The notes under the pieces were generated by a model that saw only the letters and a program-made list of their open reading frames with translations, ran no database searches and had not been told where the DNA came from. Both the position numbers and the translations under genes were made by a program. Shown here piece by piece: positions 44,375-53,621 of a stretch of DNA of 64,000 bases (the first letter of the stretch is position 1; each line of letters opens with the position of its first letter). Origin of the DNA: Gammaproteobacteria bacterium (GTDB taxonomy: Bacteria > Pseudomonadota > Gammaproteobacteria > Burkholderiales > Gallionellaceae); the NCBI GenBank assembly GCA_018820925.1, contig JAHJNJ010000004.1, positions 98,154 to 162,153 on the forward strand. Reading direction: 5' to 3'.

Positions 44375-45349
44375 ATGTTTGACAAGAATGTACTCAAGCT
44401 GGATGCCGCTGCAGAAGTGAAGCGCATCGCCGAATCCCTGCGCGAACAGGTTCTCGGTCAATTGCGCCGCCGCGGGGCCGTCGTCGGCATCTCCGGCGGC
44501 ATAGACAGCTCGGTGGTGACCGCGCTGTGTGTGCAGGCCTTCGGCAAGGAAAAGGTAATGGGCCTTTTCATGCCCGAGCACCACACCTCCGACGATGCGC
44601 TCATGCTCGGACGGAAGCTCGCCGCAACCTTCGGCATCGACGCCATCGTCGAGGACATTGCGCCCGCCCTCGAGGGGCTCGGCTGCTACCGCCGCCAGGA
44701 TGAGGCCATCCGCACAATCGTTCCAGAGTATGGCGACGGCTGGAAATGCAAATTGGTGTTGCCGTCCATTCTCGACAGCGACCGTCTCAACATCACGCGC
44801 CTGACCGTTCAGAATCCGGCGGGCGAAGTGACTACCGTGCAACTTACGCTCAGCGCCTATCTGCAAATCGTGGCCGCGACCAACTACAAACAGCGTGTGC
44901 GCAAGATGACGGAGTATTACCACGCCGACCGCCTGAACTTTGCCGTCGCGGGTACCCCCAACCGTCTCGAATACGACCAGGGCTTTTTTGTTAAACAGGG
45001 TGATGGAAGTGCCGACTTCAAGCCCATTGCCCATCTCTACAAAACGCAGGTTTACCAGTTGGCGGAGTATCTGGGCGTTCCCGAAGAAATCCGCCGCCGT
45101 CCGCCCACCACCGATACTTTCTCCATGCCGCAGACGCAGGAAGAGTTCTATTTCGCGTTGCCCTACGACCGTATGGATCTGTGTCTGTATGCGGTGAACA
45201 ACGGCGTTTCCGCCGAAGAAGCCGCGCCTGTTGTCGGCATCACGCCGGTGCAGGTGGAGCGGGTATTCAAGGATATCGAGGCCAAACGACGCGCCGCCCG
45301 CTATCTTCACGCGCGCCCTCTGCTCGTCGCCCCCGTACCCGAGGTCTGA
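44375..45349 (+). CDS. NAD+ synthase-like ammonia-dependent amide ligase
   Basis: This is a 324-aa adenine-nucleotide alpha-hydrolase. The PP-loop GAVVGISGGIDSSVVTALCV is near residues 34-53 and LNFAVAGTPNRLEYDQGFFVKQGDG near 190-215. PIAHLYKTQVYQLAEYLGVP and RRPPTTDTF follow, all as in NadE. It is longer than NH3-dependent NadE (about 275 aa) and lacks the glutaminase domain of the large form. Located directly before an asparagine-synthase-like gene and an AMP-ligase, it may amidate an EPS precursor and not make NAD. True NadE is the alternative. Confidence 0.8.
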   Translation: MFDKNVLKLDAAAEVKRIAESLREQVLGQLRRRGAVVGISGGIDSSVVTALCVQAFGKEKVMGLFMPEHHTSDDALMLGRKLAATFGIDAIVEDIAPALEGLGCYRRQDEAIRTIVPEYGDGWKCKLVLPSILDSDRLNITRLTVQNPAGEVTTVQLTLSAYLQIVAATNYKQRVRKMTEYYHADRLNFAVAGTPNRLEYDQGFFVKQGDGSADFKPIAHLYKTQVYQLAEYLGVPEEIRRRPPTTDTFSMPQTQEEFYFALPYDRMDLCLYAVNNGVSAEEAAPVVGITPVQVERVFKDIEAKRRAARYLHARPLLVAPVPEV

Positions 45350-45355
45350 CTTCGC

Positions 45356-47371
45356 ATGTGCGGCATCGCCGGAATCGTTGGGCTCAGTACCGGCGCAACT
45401 TCCCCGAGCCGCGAAGCGCTGGTTTGCATGGCCAGCGCGCTTTACCATCGCGGACCGGACGAATTCGGCATTTATCGCGATGACAGGGCAGGGCTTGCGC
45501 ATTCGCGCTTGTCCATCATCGATCTCTCCACCGGCCAGCAACCCATGGCCGACGAGAACAACACCACCTGGATAGTCTTCAACGGCGAGGTTTTCAATTA
45601 CGTGGAACTGCGCGAGGAGCTCATCGCCCTCGGCCACCGTTTCCGCACGCGCAGCGACACCGAGGTCATTCTGCATGCCTACCGCGCTTGGGGCGATGCC
45701 GCGTTCGCACGCATGAACGGGCAGTGGGCTGTGGCGATCTGGGATGCGGTGGCAAAACGCCTCGTGCTGTCGCGCGACAGGGTGGGCATCTGTCCGCTGC
45801 ACGTTTGCGAGTATGCCGGGCATCTGTATTTTGCCAGCGAGGTTAAGGCCATCTTTGCGGCGAACCCGGATATTCCAAGAGCCTTCGATCCCGTCGGCAT
45901 TTCCCAGACATTGACCTTTTGGACCGTTGCGCCGCCGCAGGGCGTGTTCCGTGGCGTGACCGAACTGGAGCCGGGCCACGTGCGCACCTACGAAAACGGC
46001 AGCATGCGTGACCGCGCCTACTGGACGCCGAGTTATCCGCTTCCGGGCGACGCGAGCAGCCAGTTTCAGGGATCGCTGGACGACGCGGTCAATGAGGTGC
46101 GCAGCGCGCTTGAGAACGCCACCTCGTTGCGCATGCTGCGGGCCGATGTCGCGGTCGGCAGCTACCTTTCCGGCGGACTCGACAGTTCGCTGGTTGCCGC
46201 CATGGGGCGACGCTTTGCGGGTAACCGCTTCCAGACTTTCTCGCTGAGGTTCGAAGATGCCGAGTACGACGAGACGGAATACCAGCGCCTGATGGTGAAC
46301 GGCCTCGGCAGCGAGCATCACGAAGTCGTTGTTTCGCGTAGCGACATTGCGAACGTTTTCCCCGAGGTGATCTACCACACCGAGCGCCCGGTCCTGCGCA
46401 CGGCTCCGGCACCGCTCTTCCTGCTGTCAAAGCTGGTGCGCAATCACGGCGTCAAAGTCGTGCTCACGGGCGAGGGGGCGGATGAAATGTTTGCCGGCTA
46501 CGACATTTTTCGCGAGGGCAAGGTGCGCCGCTTCTGGGGACGCCAGCCAGATTCTTCCTGCCGTCCGCGGCTCCTCGAACGTCTGTATCCCTATCTCGCG
46601 CGTTCGCCGGTCTCGCAGCAGGCGATGGCGCGCCAATTCTTCGGGCGCAATATCGCCGCGCATCTGTCTCCCGGCTTTGCGCACGACATGCGCTGGCATA
46701 CGACGAGTGCGCTCAAACGCTTGTTGTCCAGAGATATGCAGGCGGCCATCGCGGAACGCGATGTGACCGCCGAATTGCTGGCCGGGCTGCATGCCGACTT
46801 CTCGCAATGGAGCTCGCTTGCGCAGGACCAGCACCTCGAGATACGTACGCTGTTGTCCGGCTACCTGCTCTCTTCGCAAGGCGACCGGATGCTGCTGGGG
46901 AATTCAGTGGAGGGGAGGTTCCCTTTCCTTGACAGCAACGTGATCGCCCTCGCGGATTCGCTCCCGGCGGCTTACAAGCTGCGCGTGCTGGACGAAAAGC
47001 ATGTGGTGAAGCGCGCTGCGGCCGATGTCGTACCGCGCGAAATCATCTCGCGGAAAAAACAGCCCTATCGCGCGCCCGACGCGCTTTCCTTCGTTGCGGG
47101 GAATGCCCCGGACTACATAGACGAGGTGCTTTCCGAATCGGCAGTGCGGGACGCCAATGTCTTCGATCCGCAAGCCGTTGTGCAGCTATTGCGCAAGTGC
47201 CGCGCGCGCGGCAGCGACGGGCAGTTTTCGAATACGGACAATATGGCGCTGGTGGGCGTCCTGTCGACGCAACTCCTGCACCGGCAATTCGTCGCGGGCC
47301 GTCCCGGCGGAAGCCGGCCCATCGAAGTGCTTACCGACATCGACAATTCATCCAATCCGGTGAGGTCCTGA
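45356..47371 (+). CDS. Asparagine synthase-like glutamine amidotransferase of the EPS locus
   Basis: This is a 671-aa two-domain enzyme. The Ntn glutaminase (residues 1 to about 200) begins MCGIAGIVG, with the catalytic Cys2, and has the YHRGPDEFGI and FNGEVFNYVELREEL motifs. The synthetase domain starts near 240 with the PP-loop VGSYLSGGLDSSLVAAMGR, then VVLTGEGADEMFAGYDIF near 370 and VEGRFPFLD near 515. It resembles the exosortase-associated amidotransferases (TIGR03108) and AsnB. It starts 6 bp after the NadE-like gene and its stop is 1 bp from the next ATG. Amidation of a uronate or acyl group is the likely role; free asparagine synthesis is possible. Confidence 0.82.
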   Translation: MCGIAGIVGLSTGATSPSREALVCMASALYHRGPDEFGIYRDDRAGLAHSRLSIIDLSTGQQPMADENNTTWIVFNGEVFNYVELREELIALGHRFRTRSDTEVILHAYRAWGDAAFARMNGQWAVAIWDAVAKRLVLSRDRVGICPLHVCEYAGHLYFASEVKAIFAANPDIPRAFDPVGISQTLTFWTVAPPQGVFRGVTELEPGHVRTYENGSMRDRAYWTPSYPLPGDASSQFQGSLDDAVNEVRSALENATSLRMLRADVAVGSYLSGGLDSSLVAAMGRRFAGNRFQTFSLRFEDAEYDETEYQRLMVNGLGSEHHEVVVSRSDIANVFPEVIYHTERPVLRTAPAPLFLLSKLVRNHGVKVVLTGEGADEMFAGYDIFREGKVRRFWGRQPDSSCRPRLLERLYPYLARSPVSQQAMARQFFGRNIAAHLSPGFAHDMRWHTTSALKRLLSRDMQAAIAERDVTAELLAGLHADFSQWSSLAQDQHLEIRTLLSGYLLSSQGDRMLLGNSVEGRFPFLDSNVIALADSLPAAYKLRVLDEKHVVKRAAADVVPREIISRKKQPYRAPDALSFVAGNAPDYIDEVLSESAVRDANVFDPQAVVQLLRKCRARGSDGQFSNTDNMALVGVLSTQLLHRQFVAGRPGGSRPIEVLTDIDNSSNPVRS

Positions 47372-47372
47372 A

Positions 47373-48938
47373 ATGCAAAACATCCATGCCCCGGTGCCGC
47401 TCCTGCATGACTATTTGATTCAAACAGCCGCCAGGCTGCCCGACAAGATCGCGCTCGTGAGCATGAAGCAGCGGATCAGCTACGGTGAGATCGAGGCCCG
47501 TTCGAACGCGCTTGCGCACAGTCTGGTTGCGGGCGGCGTCGCGCGCGGCGACCGCGTCGTGGTTTTCGCCGACAATACCCTGGAAACGGCCATCTCGTTT
47601 TGGGCGGTGCTCAAGGCGAATGCCGTGGTGTGCATCGTCAATCCGCTGACCAAGAGCGAAAAGCTGGCCTACCTGCTGCACGATTGTCGTCCGGCGGCGC
47701 TCATCAGCGATGTGCACTTGCATTCGGTGTTCGCAGAGCCGGCACGCGAGTGCCCGCACCTGCGTTGTGTGATCGTCTCCGGCGACATTGACGATGCGAA
47801 GCTCGCCTCCCTGCCCAGTGCCCGGCGCTGGGACGACGCCCTCGCCGCCGGAAATCGCGCGGCGCCTCCCGCGCGGGAATGCATCGACATCGACCTGGCC
47901 GCGATCATCTACACCTCGGGTTCCACCGGCGACCCCAAGGGCGTGATGATCACGCACCGCAACATGCTGACTGCATGCGCGTCCATCGTGTCCTATCTGG
48001 AGGTGCAGGAAGATGAAGTGATCCTCGGCGTCCTCTCGCTGGCGTACAGCTACGGTCTGTATCAGATGATCATGGCGTTCCGCATGGGTGCCCGGCTCAT
48101 ACTCGAACGTTCCTTCGCGTTTCCGGCGCAGATACTCAAGCAGATGGTGGACGAGGGAGTCACCGCGTTCCCGGGCGTGCCGACCATTTTCTCGGTGCTT
48201 GCGGAATTCAAATCCCTCAAGGACTACGACCTGTCCAGAATTCGATGCGTGACCAATGCCGCTGCCGCGCTTCCGCTGAAGCATATCCAGATGCTCAGGG
48301 AGGTATTTCCCACGGCGCGCATTTATTCGATGTACGGACTGACGGAATGCAACCGCTGCTCCTATCTTCCGCCCAAGGATATTGACCGCAAAACTTTGAG
48401 TATCGGCATCGCGATTCCGAACACGGAAATGTGGATTGCGGACGAGGAGGGTAACAAGGTTCCTCCCGGCACCGTCGGGCAGCTTGTCATTCGCGGCGCC
48501 AACGTCATGAAAGGCTATTGGGAGAAGCCCGAAGCCACGGCCAAAGCCCTCAGGCCGGGCCCGCTGCCCGGCGAACTGGTGCTGTACACCGGCGACTACT
48601 GCAAAATGGACGAGGAAGGCTACCTCTATTTCGTCTCGCGCATGGACGACATCATCAAGTCGCGCGGCGAAAAAGTGGCGCCCAAGGAAGTGGAGCACAC
48701 ACTCATGAATATCCCGGGCGTGAAGGAGGCAGCCGTCATCGGCGTTCCGGATGACATGCTCGGTCAGGCGGTCAAGGCGTTCGTCGTCTTCGAGCAGGGT
48801 TTCACGATGACCGAAAAGCAGCTCCAGAAGGAGTGCCAGGCCCGGCTCGAAAGCGTCATGGTTCCGAAATATATCGTTGCAGTGGACAGCCTGCCCAGGA
48901 CCGATACCGGGAAGATCAAGAAGACCGGTTTATCCTGA
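47373..48938 (+). CDS. AMP-forming acyl-CoA ligase/synthetase, exosortase-system-associated type
   Basis: This is a 521-aa ANL-superfamily enzyme. It has the P-loop IIYTSGSTGDPKGVMITH (about residues 182-199), MYGLTECNRCSYLPP (about 322-336), TGDYCKMDEEGYLYFVSR (about 408-425) and SRGEKVAPKEVEHTL (about 431). The C-terminal catalytic Lys is in TDTGKIKK (about 511). It would activate a carboxylic acid and load CoA or, more likely here, the ACP at 41037. It resembles the TIGR03098 ligases of exosortase A loci, where a decarboxylase normally adjoins; none is seen here. Third gene of a tight operon. Confidence 0.85.
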   Translation: MQNIHAPVPLLHDYLIQTAARLPDKIALVSMKQRISYGEIEARSNALAHSLVAGGVARGDRVVVFADNTLETAISFWAVLKANAVVCIVNPLTKSEKLAYLLHDCRPAALISDVHLHSVFAEPARECPHLRCVIVSGDIDDAKLASLPSARRWDDALAAGNRAAPPARECIDIDLAAIIYTSGSTGDPKGVMITHRNMLTACASIVSYLEVQEDEVILGVLSLAYSYGLYQMIMAFRMGARLILERSFAFPAQILKQMVDEGVTAFPGVPTIFSVLAEFKSLKDYDLSRIRCVTNAAAALPLKHIQMLREVFPTARIYSMYGLTECNRCSYLPPKDIDRKTLSIGIAIPNTEMWIADEEGNKVPPGTVGQLVIRGANVMKGYWEKPEATAKALRPGPLPGELVLYTGDYCKMDEEGYLYFVSRMDDIIKSRGEKVAPKEVEHTLMNIPGVKEAAVIGVPDDMLGQAVKAFVVFEQGFTMTEKQLQKECQARLESVMVPKYIVAVDSLPRTDTGKIKKTGLS

Positions 48939-48948
48939 GTGTCAGCGG

Positions 48949-51900
48949 TTATCCGCACGCCCCGATTGCCCCGCAACTCGTACAAAACTCGCAACCATCC
49001 TTCTTGATCAGCGTGGCGTTGCCGCATTCCTTGCATAGCTTGCCCACGATGGGCTTGATGCCGGTGGGCTTGATATGTCCTTCGGGAATTTCCAGCACAC
49101 CCATTTGCTGCACCGGGTAACCGTGCTCGTCGAGGATGCCGAGCATGGCGTAGCGGTGGATGATGAGTTTGGCAACGTAGGATACGGTGGACGGATAGCT
49201 TTCCATCTTGTTGCCGCCCGGCACGCGCGCCATGAAATCGCCGAGCGGTTCGCCGAAGTTGAGCAGCTTGCGCAGTTTCATGCCGATCCATGCCGGGTCG
49301 ATCACGCGCATGTCCAGGCTCAACACCTTGCACAGTCCGTCGAGCGCGCGCGGATACACGCCGGACAGCCACATCGAATAAGGGCGGCGCTGGCCGTCGG
49401 GAAGCACCAGCTCTTTCAGGCCCAACACGAAATCGTCGCCGGTACCCGCATTGGAGATATCCACCGTCCAGCTCATGGTGCCGTCGGTGCCGGTCTTCGG
49501 TTCCTTCTTGGCGAACAGTGCATCCATCATCGGCGTGGTGATGCCCTCGGTGACTTCAAGTGCGCCCAACTCCTCGATGCGGTATTTGAGCAAATGTGCG
49601 AACGCGGCTACCAGGCTCGGCATGTGTTTTATTTCACCATCGGGCGGCATGGGCATATCGAACGCATCGTCGCCCGCCGTCTTCATCAGCATTTCCAGCT
49701 TCATGCGCACCCAGACCGGATCGCTGGTGCGCATGTCCATCGACAGCGATTTGGCCAGTGCACCCAGCCCGCGCGGTTGTTCCGAACCGTTCACCCAGAC
49801 CTCGAACGGATGGTTGCGGCCATTGGTGGTGTGCGAAACGAACGCCACAAAACTGCCGAGCGGATGCTTCACCACCTGCGATACCCAGCCTGCGCTGCCT
49901 GCGGTGAGCGCGGGACGGCCCGGCCAGCGCAGCGAAGCGAGGGCGGGATTGGGTGCAGCCTCCAGCACGATGCGCCGGTCCTGGTCGAATACAAAATCCT
50001 GCGGCTGATCTTCCTTCTTCTCGGGCGTGACCGACAACACCGAACCCAGCACGCTGTTCGGGCGGTAGGTCGCCAGGCCTTTCAGTCCGGCTTTCCACGC
50101 TTCGGTGTAGAGATCCTTGAAATCCTCATACGGATAGTCGGCGGGCACGTTGACGGTCTTGCTGATTGACGTGTCGATGTAGGGCGCAACGGCGGCGACC
50201 ATTTTCATGTGATCGATGGCGGTGATTTCCAGTGCGGTGACGAAAGCGGGCGGCAGTTTTTTTACATCGCCGCCTTGTTGCTTGAAAACGCGCCAGGCAT
50301 GGTCTTCCACCGGGTAATCCTTGGTGGTGCCATCCATCATGCGTTTTTTGCGCGTGTAGAACCAGGAGAAGGCCGGCTCGATACCGTTGGAGGCGTTGTC
50401 GGCAAAAGCCAGCGAGATGGTGCCGGTGGGCGCGATGGAAAGCAGGTGGCTGTTGCGGATGCCATGCTTGCGAATCTTGTCCTTGATCTCGTCCGGCAGA
50501 CGCGAAGCGAAGCGCGGCTCCGCCAGATATTTATCGGCATCCAGCAACGGAAATTTGCCGCGTTCGACGGCCAGGGCGACCGAAGCAAGATAGGCTTCAT
50601 CGCGCATGATGCGCGTGATGTCGGCGGCGAAAGCGCGCGCCTCGTCCGTGTCGTAACGCAGGCCCAACATCACCAGTGCATCGCCCAGGCCGGTGAAGCC
50701 CAGACCGATGCGGCGTTTGTTCTGCGCTTCCTGTTGCTGTTCCGGCAGCGGCCAGGCGGTTACATCCAGCACGTTGTCCAGCATGCGCACGGCAACTCGT
50801 ACCAGTTGCTTGAAAGGTTCGTAGTCGAAACCCGCATGTTTGGAGAACGGATTCTTCACCATGCGCGTCAGGTCGATGGAGCCCAGGCAACAGCAGCCGT
50901 AGGGGGGGAGGGGTTGCTCCGCGCAGGGATTCGTAGCCTCGATGATTTCGCAATAGGACAAATTATTGTCGCGGTTCATCAGGTCGATGAACAGCACACC
51001 CGGTTCGGCATGGTCGTAGGTGCTGGCGATGATCTGTTTCCACAGATCGGCGGCGCGCACTTTGCGGTATATCCACTTGCCATCGGCGCGCCGGGTTGCC
51101 CCGGCCTCCTTGATTGCTGCGGAAGGTTCGGCCGCATGCACCAGCTCGAACTCCTCATCTTTCTCCACCGCCTGCATCAGCGCATCGGTTACACCGACCG
51201 AAATGTTGAAGTTGCGCAGGTCGCCCGAGTCCTTGGCGCTGATGAATTTTTCGATGTCCGGGTGATCGCAACGCAGCACACCCATCTGCGCGCCGCGTCG
51301 TGCGCCGGCGGACTCCACGGTCTCGCAGGAGCGGTCGAATACGCGCATGTAGGAAATCGGGCCGCTGGCGCGCGAGTTGGTGCCTTTGACGTGCGCCCCT
51401 TCGGGGCGAATGGAAGAAAAGTCGTAACCGACACCGCCGCCGCGGCGCATGGTTTCTGCTGCCTGTTGCAGGGCGTCGTAGATACCGGGCTTGCCGTCGG
51501 TGGTGCCGGAAATGGCATCGCCCACCGGCTGCACGAAGCAGTTGATCAGTGTTGCCTGTATGCTTAATCCGGCGGCGGAGTTGATGCGGCCGGCCGGTAC
51601 GAATCCATTTTCCTGGGCGAGAAAGAAAACCTCTTCCCATTTTGCGCGTTGCTCCGGAATTTCGGCTTGCGCCAGTCCGCGTGCAACACGTCGTCGAACA
51701 TCCTGCACCGTTTTTTCATCCGCTTCCGCGTATTTTTCCAGCAGCACTTCAGTGCTGATATCTTGTGTCATTGCTTTGCTTCCTTTGCTAGCCGGTTTGT
51801 CCGCCAAATTTTTTGTGAGTTCTGAAAGAAACTGTTCTCCGGTCGGGGTACTTTTCTCATTCGTTGGGGAACTTACTTGATGCTTGCGCTGGGTTATCGG

Positions 51901-51984
51901 ATGTCTATCAGCGGAATTATTCTGTGATGCGCTTGCTTCGGAATCGCCCGGGGCGGACGTTGAAACAGTTTCGGTATCGAACAC
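48949..51984 (-). CDS. nrdJ: Adenosylcobalamin-dependent ribonucleotide reductase (class II)
   Basis: This is a 1011-aa cytosolic enzyme that reduces ribonucleotides to deoxyribonucleotides without oxygen dependence. A low-complexity N-terminal extension (about 1-70) precedes the conserved start [14 protein letters not shown], so ATG 51774 may be the true start. The catalytic core has [24 protein letters not shown] (about 189), [30 protein letters not shown] (about 340-370) and [17 protein letters not shown] (about 528). Two TSCPD domains (about 700-950) are followed by the C-terminal cysteine motif [13 protein letters not shown]. Upstream lies an NrdR-box-like palindrome. It implies B12 dependence. 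Confidence 0.92.
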   Translation of the reverse strand: MFDTETVSTSAPGDSEASASQNNSADRHPITQRKHQVSSPTNEKSTPTGEQFLSELTKNLADKPASKGSKAMTQDISTEVLLEKYAEADEKTVQDVRRRVARGLAQAEIPEQRAKWEEVFFLAQENGFVPAGRINSAAGLSIQATLINCFVQPVGDAISGTTDGKPGIYDALQQAAETMRRGGGVGYDFSSIRPEGAHVKGTNSRASGPISYMRVFDRSCETVESAGARRGAQMGVLRCDHPDIEKFISAKDSGDLRNFNISVGVTDALMQAVEKDEEFELVHAAEPSAAIKEAGATRRADGKWIYRKVRAADLWKQIIASTYDHAEPGVLFIDLMNRDNNLSYCEIIEATNPCAEQPLPPYGCCCLGSIDLTRMVKNPFSKHAGFDYEPFKQLVRVAVRMLDNVLDVTAWPLPEQQQEAQNKRRIGLGFTGLGDALVMLGLRYDTDEARAFAADITRIMRDEAYLASVALAVERGKFPLLDADKYLAEPRFASRLPDEIKDKIRKHGIRNSHLLSIAPTGTISLAFADNASNGIEPAFSWFYTRKKRMMDGTTKDYPVEDHAWRVFKQQGGDVKKLPPAFVTALEITAIDHMKMVAAVAPYIDTSISKTVNVPADYPYEDFKDLYTEAWKAGLKGLATYRPNSVLGSVLSVTPEKKEDQPQDFVFDQDRRIVLEAAPNPALASLRWPGRPALTAGSAGWVSQVVKHPLGSFVAFVSHTTNGRNHPFEVWVNGSEQPRGLGALAKSLSMDMRTSDPVWVRMKLEMLMKTAGDDAFDMPMPPDGEIKHMPSLVAAFAHLLKYRIEELGALEVTEGITTPMMDALFAKKEPKTGTDGTMSWTVDISNAGTGDDFVLGLKELVLPDGQRRPYSMWLSGVYPRALDGLCKVLSLDMRVIDPAWIGMKLRKLLNFGEPLGDFMARVPGGNKMESYPSTVSYVAKLIIHRYAMLGILDEHGYPVQQMGVLEIPEGHIKPTGIKPIVGKLCKECGNATLIKKDGCEFCTSCGAIGACG

Positions 51985-52030
51985 GATGCTACTCCTTTGA
52001 TTGTACGGGCTACTTCAGCCAAAGAAGAAA

Positions 52031-52050
52031 AACCACTACATATAGTGGTT
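52031..52050. promoter_or_regulatory. NrdR-box-like palindrome upstream of nrdJ
   Basis: The perfect inverted repeat AACCACTACATATAGTGGTT (8-bp arms, 4-bp centre) lies 47 bp upstream of the nrdJ ATG at 51984. It resembles the NrdR consensus (ACACTATATATAGTGT-like). NrdR usually binds two boxes about three turns apart; no second perfect copy is seen, only ACTATATT near 52110. Confidence 0.5.
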
Positions 52051-52248
52051 GGTCACTTGAATTTTTACTAATTGTAGGGGGTGGAGATTTTATTTCAAGT
52101 GAAATATTGGACTATATTGTTTGACTTGAACCGCCGGAAGAGTTAGTTGCTCGCGAATTAATAATACTGTTTACGAGTTGGTTATTTCGCAAATTCCACA
52201 ACTCATCCTGCATTTCATTTATTCGGACTGCCTTGTTGATTTTTTGCG

Positions 52249-52878
52249 TCATGGTCCCCGTTTGTTCGGGCCGGGTGGTGTTGCTTCACTATTCTGTTCC
52301 TTGGCGAGCGAGGTGCGGAACGCTTCGAGTTTGTGGTGGAATTCTTCCCCATCCCCGTAATCGAGGAAGCACTCGTAGCGCGAATGCGCACTAAGCACCT
52401 TGCCGGCGTGCTTGATCGGGCAGAAATATTGTTCGGTACGCGCAATGATCTCGCTCGTGTAGGCCAGCATGCCGACCGCATACGAGCAATACAGGCAATG
52501 CGCTTTTTCGATAACGTTCAGATAGGCCAGATGCTGATGGTCGAACACGATGTAGTCGGCGCGTTTAACTTTGGGGATGCCGTAAACCGGGAAGCACAGC
52601 GCCTGGTACAGGCTGACGCACAGGTCGAACAGCAGCAGCGGGATGGAGGCGCCGTAGATGACGGGCATGGTGAGGTAGTTTTGCGGGCGGACAGTGAGAA
52701 ACCAGCGGAATACCCCCAGTTTGATTCGCTGGTGCGTTTCCCGGATGGTTTGTTCGAACACGACGCGCCGGCCTTCGATCTGGTAGCGCAGGCGGATTTT
52801 CTGTTCGTCCAGTGCTGCATTCAATTCATCCTGCAGTTGGGTGATCTGTTCGACGAGTTGCTGGATCTTGCCATTCAT
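52249..52878 (-). CDS. Conserved hypothetical membrane protein with coiled coil
   Basis: I do not recognise the function of this 209-aa protein. The N-terminus is a coiled coil (about 1-45), followed by RRVVFEQTIRETHQRIKLG and two hydrophobic segments (about 65-105: VIYGASIPLLLFDLCVSLYQ). A conserved-looking Cys-rich block follows (AHCLYCSYAVGML near 130; TEQYFCPIKHAGKVLSAHSRYECFLDYGDGEEFH near 150-185). The paired cysteines could bind a metal or redox centre. It is on the minus strand with the next gene 94 bp away, possibly co-transcribed. Confidence 0.65.
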   Translation of the reverse strand: MNGKIQQLVEQITQLQDELNAALDEQKIRLRYQIEGRRVVFEQTIRETHQRIKLGVFRWFLTVRPQNYLTMPVIYGASIPLLLFDLCVSLYQALCFPVYGIPKVKRADYIVFDHQHLAYLNVIEKAHCLYCSYAVGMLAYTSEIIARTEQYFCPIKHAGKVLSAHSRYECFLDYGDGEEFHHKLEAFRTSLAKEQNSEATPPGPNKRGP

Positions 52879-52972
52879 GTCAATCCTCTCGGGGTGCGGT
52901 GGCGCTTGTTATCAACTCGGACTTGATCGTCCTTGAGTGCGCAACGTGGCACACCGGGGGATGACTGTTTCT

Positions 52973-53551
52973 TCAATTGGAACAGCTTAAACGAAGCTTG
53001 TCGTTCTTGCCTGTGAGGCCGGGCAGGGCGGCGGAATGGATGTCGCTATTCTCGCCGCATTTCCATTCGGCAACGAAATCCTTGACGCAATTCGGTGACG
53101 GGTCTTCCAATACGGTCGTATCGACGGTGAAATCGCAACTGCTGCGGCCGTCGCAGGCTGTTGATGTTTGCACAGTTGCATTGCCGGGCTTGGCGCTGCA
53201 GTTACGGCCATAGGTGGCGGAGACGACTTTGATTGTCGTCGTCGCGGTGTTTGCGACGGCACTGACATTGGAGGCAGCGACCGCGTTTTGTGGCAGGTCC
53301 GCGATCCGGCCAATTTGAGCACTGTTATAGGCCTCGTGCATTTCCACGTATTGCAGCTCGGCATATTGCATGGAGACGCCGATGCCGAGCAGTATTACCC
53401 CAAGCAGGGCGGCGCTGAGGCGGCCCATCGTGCTGGGTTCGATCTTGAACTCGATTTTGCCCAGCACGCCGACCAGTAGAAAAATAAAACCGGCCATCAC
53501 CAGCATGCGCGCTATGGGAACATCGACCAGCCTCAATATGACTTCACGCAT
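52973..53551 (-). CDS. Membrane protein with SUEL (rhamnose/galactose-binding lectin)-like C-terminal domain
   Basis: This is a 192-aa protein. Two transmembrane helices (about 12-32 and 42-62) are followed by a periplasmic region. The last roughly 90 residues show the pattern of the SUEL/Gal_Lectin fold: TIKVVSATYGRNC (about 107), CDGRSSCDFTV (about 134) and DFVAEWKCG (about 163), with six cysteines placed as in that family. SUEL lectins bind rhamnose or galactose and are best known from animals. The lectin call is a motif-based inference, the membrane topology is clear. Confidence 0.6.
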   Translation of the reverse strand: MREVILRLVDVPIARMLVMAGFIFLLVGVLGKIEFKIEPSTMGRLSAALLGVILLGIGVSMQYAELQYVEMHEAYNSAQIGRIADLPQNAVAASNVSAVANTATTTIKVVSATYGRNCSAKPGNATVQTSTACDGRSSCDFTVDTTVLEDPSPNCVKDFVAEWKCGENSDIHSAALPGLTGKNDKLRLSCSN

Positions 53552-53621
53552 GACGATCCTCGTTGTCTATTGCGAAAACATTTGCACTGTAGCACACCGG
53601 CAACCGCCAACTTGAACAGCA

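Noticed and set aside
44372..46378. 668-codon minus-strand open frame opposite the NadE-like and AsnB-like genes
   Set aside because: It is a shadow of high-G+C coding sequence on the other strand; no motifs, and the plus-strand genes are intact families.
51985..52248. Cobalamin riboswitch upstream of nrdJ
   Set aside because: No B12-box-like sequence was seen; only the NrdR-like palindrome is present.
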